Positions 60,864 through 64,000 of a stretch of 64,000 bases of DNA are shown here, piece by piece. Made by a program: the position numbers and the translations under genes. Every line of letters starts with the position of its first letter. The stretch's first letter is position 1. The DNA lies in the NCBI RefSeq assembly GCF_013522925.1, contig NZ_JAAMQU010000002.1, forward strand, positions 62,001 to 126,000, written 5' to 3'. The notes under the pieces are model-generated. The model worked only from the letters and a program-made list of their open reading frames with translations, was not told the origin of the DNA and did not search any database. This DNA comes from Pseudomonas japonica (GTDB taxonomy: Bacteria > Pseudomonadota > Gammaproteobacteria > Pseudomonadales > Pseudomonadaceae).

Positions 60864-62486
60864 GTGAAGAATTGGACTCTGCGCCATCGGATCCTGGCGA
60901 GTTTTGCTGTCGTGGTCGCCATCATGCTGTCCATGGTGCTCATCGCGTACACCCGGCTGATGATGATCGAGCAGGAGGCGGCCAGCCTTCGCAGCGAGAG
61001 CATTCCCGGGGTGTATTCGAGTTCGATGATGCGCGGCGCCTGGTCGGACAGCTATCTGTATACCCAGCAGCTGCTGGGCTTGAGCTACCAACGGGAACTC
61101 ATCACCGCCGATGAGGAGCAGTACAAGGGCTTTGCCGAGCGCCTGGCCACGCAGATGGCGGTGTTCCGTCAAACCTTGCGCAGCGATGAAGAAAAGACCG
61201 CTTTCACCGAGTTCGAGCGCTGGCGCGGCACGTACGAAGCGGCACTGAAGCGAACCCTGGCTGCTTACCAGCAACGCCACTTCACTGAAGCCATGGAATT
61301 GCTTGAGCAGGAGCTGACCCCCGCCTGGACGTCGGGCCGCAAGCAGATCAACACCGTGGTGGACCTCAACCGCAAGGCGGCGGAGGAAGCCGGTGCATCC
61401 ATCGAGCGGTCCGTGGCCACTACCAAACTGGTGATGCTGTGCTGCCTGCTGGTCGCGCTGATCGCGGCGATCAGCTGCGGGCTGCTGTTGCTGCGAAATA
61501 TCATGGCGCCTACCAACAAGCTGCTGAGCATCCTCGAAGTGATGCGCGCCGGCGACCTCAGCGTGCGGCTCAACCTTGGCCGCAGGGATGAATTCAACGC
61601 GATCGAAACCGGCTTCAACGCCATGATGGATGAGCTCAACGCCCTGGTTTCCCAGGCGCAACGCTCGTCGGTACAGGTCACTACCTCGGTGACTGAAATC
61701 GCCGCCACGTCTCGCCAGCAGCAAGCCACGGCTACCGAAACTGCTGCCACCACCAGTGAAATCGGCGCCACCTCCCGTGAGATTGCCGCTACCTCCCGCG
61801 ACCTGGTGCGCACCATGGGCGAGGTTACCGGGGCCGCGGACCAGGCTTCGCTGTTGGCCGGCAACGGCCAGCAGGGCCTGGCCCGGATGGCCGAAACCAT
61901 GCAGCACGTGATGGGCGCCGCCGACCTGGTGAACGCCAAGCTGGCGACCCTCAACGAAAAGGCGGGGAACATCACGCAGGTGGTGGTCACTATCGTAAAG
62001 GTGGCAGACCAGACCAACCTGCTGTCCCTTAACGCAGCGATCGAGGCCGAGAAAGCAGGCGAATACGGGCGCGGCTTCGCTGTTGTCGCGACCGAAGTGC
62101 GCCGGCTGGCCGACCAGACCGCCGTGGCGACCTACGACATCGAACAGATGGTGCGTGAGATCCAGTCAGCGGTTTCGGCGGGCGTGATGGGCATGGACAA
62201 GTTCTCGGAGGAAGTACGCCGCGGGATGCTTGAAGTACAACAAGTGGGAGAGCAACTGAACCAGATCATCCATCAGGTACAGGCGCTGGCGCCCCGGGTA
62301 CTCATGGTCAATGAAGGCATGCAGGCCCAGGCCACGGGCGCTGAGCAGATCAACCATGCGCTGGCGCAGCTGAGCGATGCCAGCAGCCAGACCGTCGACT
62401 CGTTGCGCCAGGCCAGCGCGGCCATCGACGAACTGAGCCAGGTCGCCGCAGGCTTGCGCGGCGGCGTGTCGCGTTTCCGAGTGTAA
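60864..62486 (+). CDS. wspA: Surface-sensing methyl-accepting chemoreceptor WspA
   Basis: A 540-aa chemoreceptor of the Wsp system, which activates the diguanylate cyclase WspR when cells meet a surface. It has TM1 ([20 protein letters not shown]), a periplasmic four-helix-bundle domain, TM2 ([20 protein letters not shown]), HAMP ([20 protein letters not shown]) and a signalling tip ([20 protein letters not shown]). GTG 60864 ([14 protein letters not shown]) is preferred, with GAGGAG 6 bases upstream. It is the first gene of the wsp operon, followed by wspB with overlapping stop/start codons (TAATG). Confidence 0.93.
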   Translation: MKNWTLRHRILASFAVVVAIMLSMVLIAYTRLMMIEQEAASLRSESIPGVYSSSMMRGAWSDSYLYTQQLLGLSYQRELITADEEQYKGFAERLATQMAVFRQTLRSDEEKTAFTEFERWRGTYEAALKRTLAAYQQRHFTEAMELLEQELTPAWTSGRKQINTVVDLNRKAAEEAGASIERSVATTKLVMLCCLLVALIAAISCGLLLLRNIMAPTNKLLSILEVMRAGDLSVRLNLGRRDEFNAIETGFNAMMDELNALVSQAQRSSVQVTTSVTEIAATSRQQQATATETAATTSEIGATSREIAATSRDLVRTMGEVTGAADQASLLAGNGQQGLARMAETMQHVMGAADLVNAKLATLNEKAGNITQVVVTIVKVADQTNLLSLNAAIEAEKAGEYGRGFAVVATEVRRLADQTAVATYDIEQMVREIQSAVSAGVMGMDKFSEEVRRGMLEVQQVGEQLNQIIHQVQALAPRVLMVNEGMQAQATGAEQINHALAQLSDASSQTVDSLRQASAAIDELSQVAAGLRGGVSRFRV

Positions 62487-63010
62487 TGGCCAGCACGCGC
62501 ATGAACGCTCCCGGCGCACCGACCGGCAAGCTGGCCGGCACGTTGTTTTTGTTGTTCACCCTTGGCGAACAACGCTTCGCGCTGCCTGCGCGTGCCGTAG
62601 TGGAGGTGTTGCCGCTGCTGCCACTCAAGCCCGTGCCCCAGGCGCCGGCATGGGTAGGTGGTGTGTTCGCCTACCGTGGCAAGGTTGTTCCGGTGATCGA
62701 CATGCGCGCATTGGCCCTGGGCGAACCGGCGGTACGCCGTACCAGTACTCGCATAGTGCTGGTGAACTACCAGCAGGGCCTGTGCCTGGGGTTGGTGCTG
62801 GAGCATGTAAGCGAAACGCTGCGCTGCGACCCGTCTGAATTCAAGCCCTATGGGCTGGCCAACCCCGAAGCGCGGTACCTGGGGCCCATCCGGGAAGACG
62901 CCCGTGGGCTATTGCAGTGGATCACCGTGGACGAGCTGTTGGATGAGCGCGCGCAAGCCCTGTTGTATGCCCCGGGTAACGCGGCCTTGCTCGACGGGGA
63001 GGGCGCCTGA
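62486..63010 (+). CDS. wspB: CheW-like adaptor protein WspB
   Basis: A 174-aa CheW-domain adaptor (LFLLFTLGEQRFALPARAVV, GVFAYRGKVVPVIDMRALAL) that should bridge WspA to the kinase WspE. The start shares its A with the wspA stop. A second adaptor, WspD, would lie outside the window. Confidence 0.9.
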   Translation: MASTRMNAPGAPTGKLAGTLFLLFTLGEQRFALPARAVVEVLPLLPLKPVPQAPAWVGGVFAYRGKVVPVIDMRALALGEPAVRRTSTRIVLVNYQQGLCLGLVLEHVSETLRCDPSEFKPYGLANPEARYLGPIREDARGLLQWITVDELLDERAQALLYAPGNAALLDGEGA

Positions 63011-63012
63011 GC

Positions 63013-64000
63013 ATGGACCGGCGCTTCCTCGACTTCCTGTACCAGCGCATCGGCCTGGACGCTGCCTCGGTGGGCCCGGCGATGATCGAGCGTGTAGTGC
63101 GTCAGCGGCAGGCAGCGTTGGGGCTGGCCGCGCTAGAAGCCTATTGGGCACTGCTGAGCAGCGACGACGCGGAGCAGCAGGCGTTGATCGAGGCGGTGAT
63201 CGTTCCGGAAACCTGGTTCATGCGTTACCCCGAGTCCTTCGCCGCCTTTGGCCGCCTGGCGAGGGCACGCTGGCACGAGCTGGGCGGCGCACGGCCGCTG
63301 CGCGTGTTGAGCCTGCCGTGCTCTACGGGCGAGGAGCCGTATTCGCTGGCCATGGCGTTGTTCGACGCCGGGTTGTCAGCGTCCGCCTTTGTGATCCACG
63401 CGGTGGACGTGAGCCCGCAGTCACTGGCCAAGGCACGCCGCGGCCTGTATGGCCGCAATTCCTTCCGAGGGGACTACAAGGCTTTCCAGGCGCGTTATTT
63501 CACCGCCACCCCCGAGGGGCATCACGTGCAGCCCCGGTTGCTGGAACAGATCCACCTGCAGCCCGGTAACATACTCGACCCCTTGTTGCTGGCCGGGGAA
63601 CAACCCTATGATTTCGTGTTCTGCCGCAACTTGCTGATCTATTTCGATGTGCCAACCCAACAGCAAGCGGTCAACGCCTTGAAAGCCTTCACCCGCGAGG
63701 ACGGCGTGCTGTTCATCGGGCCGGCGGAAGGTAGCCTGTTGGCCTCCAACGGCATGCGCCCGTTGGGGCTGGCGCAGGCGTTTGCTTTTGTACGCCAGCC
63801 AGAGCCCGCGCAGGCCCCGAGGCTGACCACGCCGTTACCGCTGCCGGTCCCCCGACCGGCGCCGCGCCCCACTCCAGTAACCGTGACGATGGCGCCCGTG
63901 CCTCGCCCTGTGCCGCCGGCAGCCCCGGTTGTCGAAGCAGCAGGCTCCGCCGCTTTGCTGGCGCAGATCGCCGCCCTGGCCGATGCCGGCAAAAGCGCCG
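63013..64000 (+). CDS. wspC: CheR-type methyltransferase WspC, cut by the window end
   Basis: The frame starts at ATG 63013, two bases after wspB, and is open to the end of the window (329 codons). The N-terminal CheR helical part (FLDFLYQRIGLD) is followed by the SAM-binding CheR domain: VLSLPCSTGEEPYSLAMALF, HAVDVSPQSLAKARRGLYG and FVFCRNLLIYFD. A proline-rich linker follows, leading to what should be a TPR domain. WspC methylates WspA and sets its sensitivity. Confidence 0.9.
   Translation, partial: MDRRFLDFLYQRIGLDAASVGPAMIERVVRQRQAALGLAALEAYWALLSSDDAEQQALIEAVIVPETWFMRYPESFAAFGRLARARWHELGGARPLRVLSLPCSTGEEPYSLAMALFDAGLSASAFVIHAVDVSPQSLAKARRGLYGRNSFRGDYKAFQARYFTATPEGHHVQPRLLEQIHLQPGNILDPLLLAGEQPYDFVFCRNLLIYFDVPTQQQAVNALKAFTREDGVLFIGPAEGSLLASNGMRPLGLAQAFAFVRQPEPAQAPRLTTPLPLPVPRPAPRPTPVTVTMAPVPRPVPPAAPVVEAAGSAALLAQIAALADAGKSA

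Overview
The window is about 64 kb of compact, high-GC chromosome from a fluorescent pseudomonad. Gene content and order (ispG-hisS-yfgM-bamB-der, guaB-guaA, purL, purT, ffh, rpsP-rimM-trmD-rplS, xerD-dsbC-hom-thrC, recJ, the start of wsp) match the Pseudomonas core genome, and several neighbourhoods (HlpBA-like two-partner secretion beside purT/ffh, ydcSTUV-type transporter beside wspA) recall the P. putida group. The species is an inference from remembered gene order; no search was run. I see no rRNA, tRNA, CRISPR array, insertion sequence or prophage.

Layout. 1-5.5 kb: isoprenoid synthesis (ispG, cut by the window edge), histidyl-tRNA synthetase, envelope assembly (yfgM, bamB) and ribosome biogenesis (der). 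5.6-9.5 kb: an aminotransferase/omega-amidase pair and leuA with a candidate leucine leader peptide. 9.6-20 kb: M23 peptidase, xseA, a zinc-ribbon protein, guaB and guaA, an HTH protein that looks truncated, a Tat-exported multicopper oxidase overlapping tadA, and mltF. 20-24.4 kb: purL and a small YqfO/NIF3-like gene. 24.4-30.8 kb: the main accessory locus, a TpsB/TpsA secretion pair on the minus strand. 30.9-37.4 kb: L,D-transpeptidase, CoA-type NUDIX hydrolase, DUF1289 protein, purT, MHS-family transporter, CBS/CorC protein and a CcsA-like membrane protein. 37.6-46 kb: ffh, the rpsP operon, xerD, dsbC, hom, thrC. 46-50.7 kb: a degenerate receiver protein, a DUF3509-like protein, yaeQ, recJ and an Old Yellow Enzyme. 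50.8-60.6 kb, all minus strand: opgD, then a putrescine/GABA-type module in which two paralogous aminobutyraldehyde dehydrogenases bracket a YdcSTUV ABC transporter, followed by a LysR regulator. 60.9-64 kb: wspA, wspB and the 5' part of wspC, the start of the surface-sensing system that controls cyclic-di-GMP.

The most interesting non-coding signal is ahead of leuA. A 25-codon ORF with six leucines carries a leucine-codon segment that is complementary, over 15 bp with a 5-nt bulge, to the RNA just upstream of the leuA ribosome-binding site, which is the architecture expected of ribosome-mediated leucine control. Other non-coding points are a 24-bp palindrome against the tpsB start codon with no Shine-Dalgarno sequence, REP-type inverted repeats (one inside the transporter operon between the binding-protein and ATPase genes), an AAGCTTGCAGCTT-type repeat ahead of both guaA and thrC, and paired near-identical 17-mers ahead of the LysR gene.
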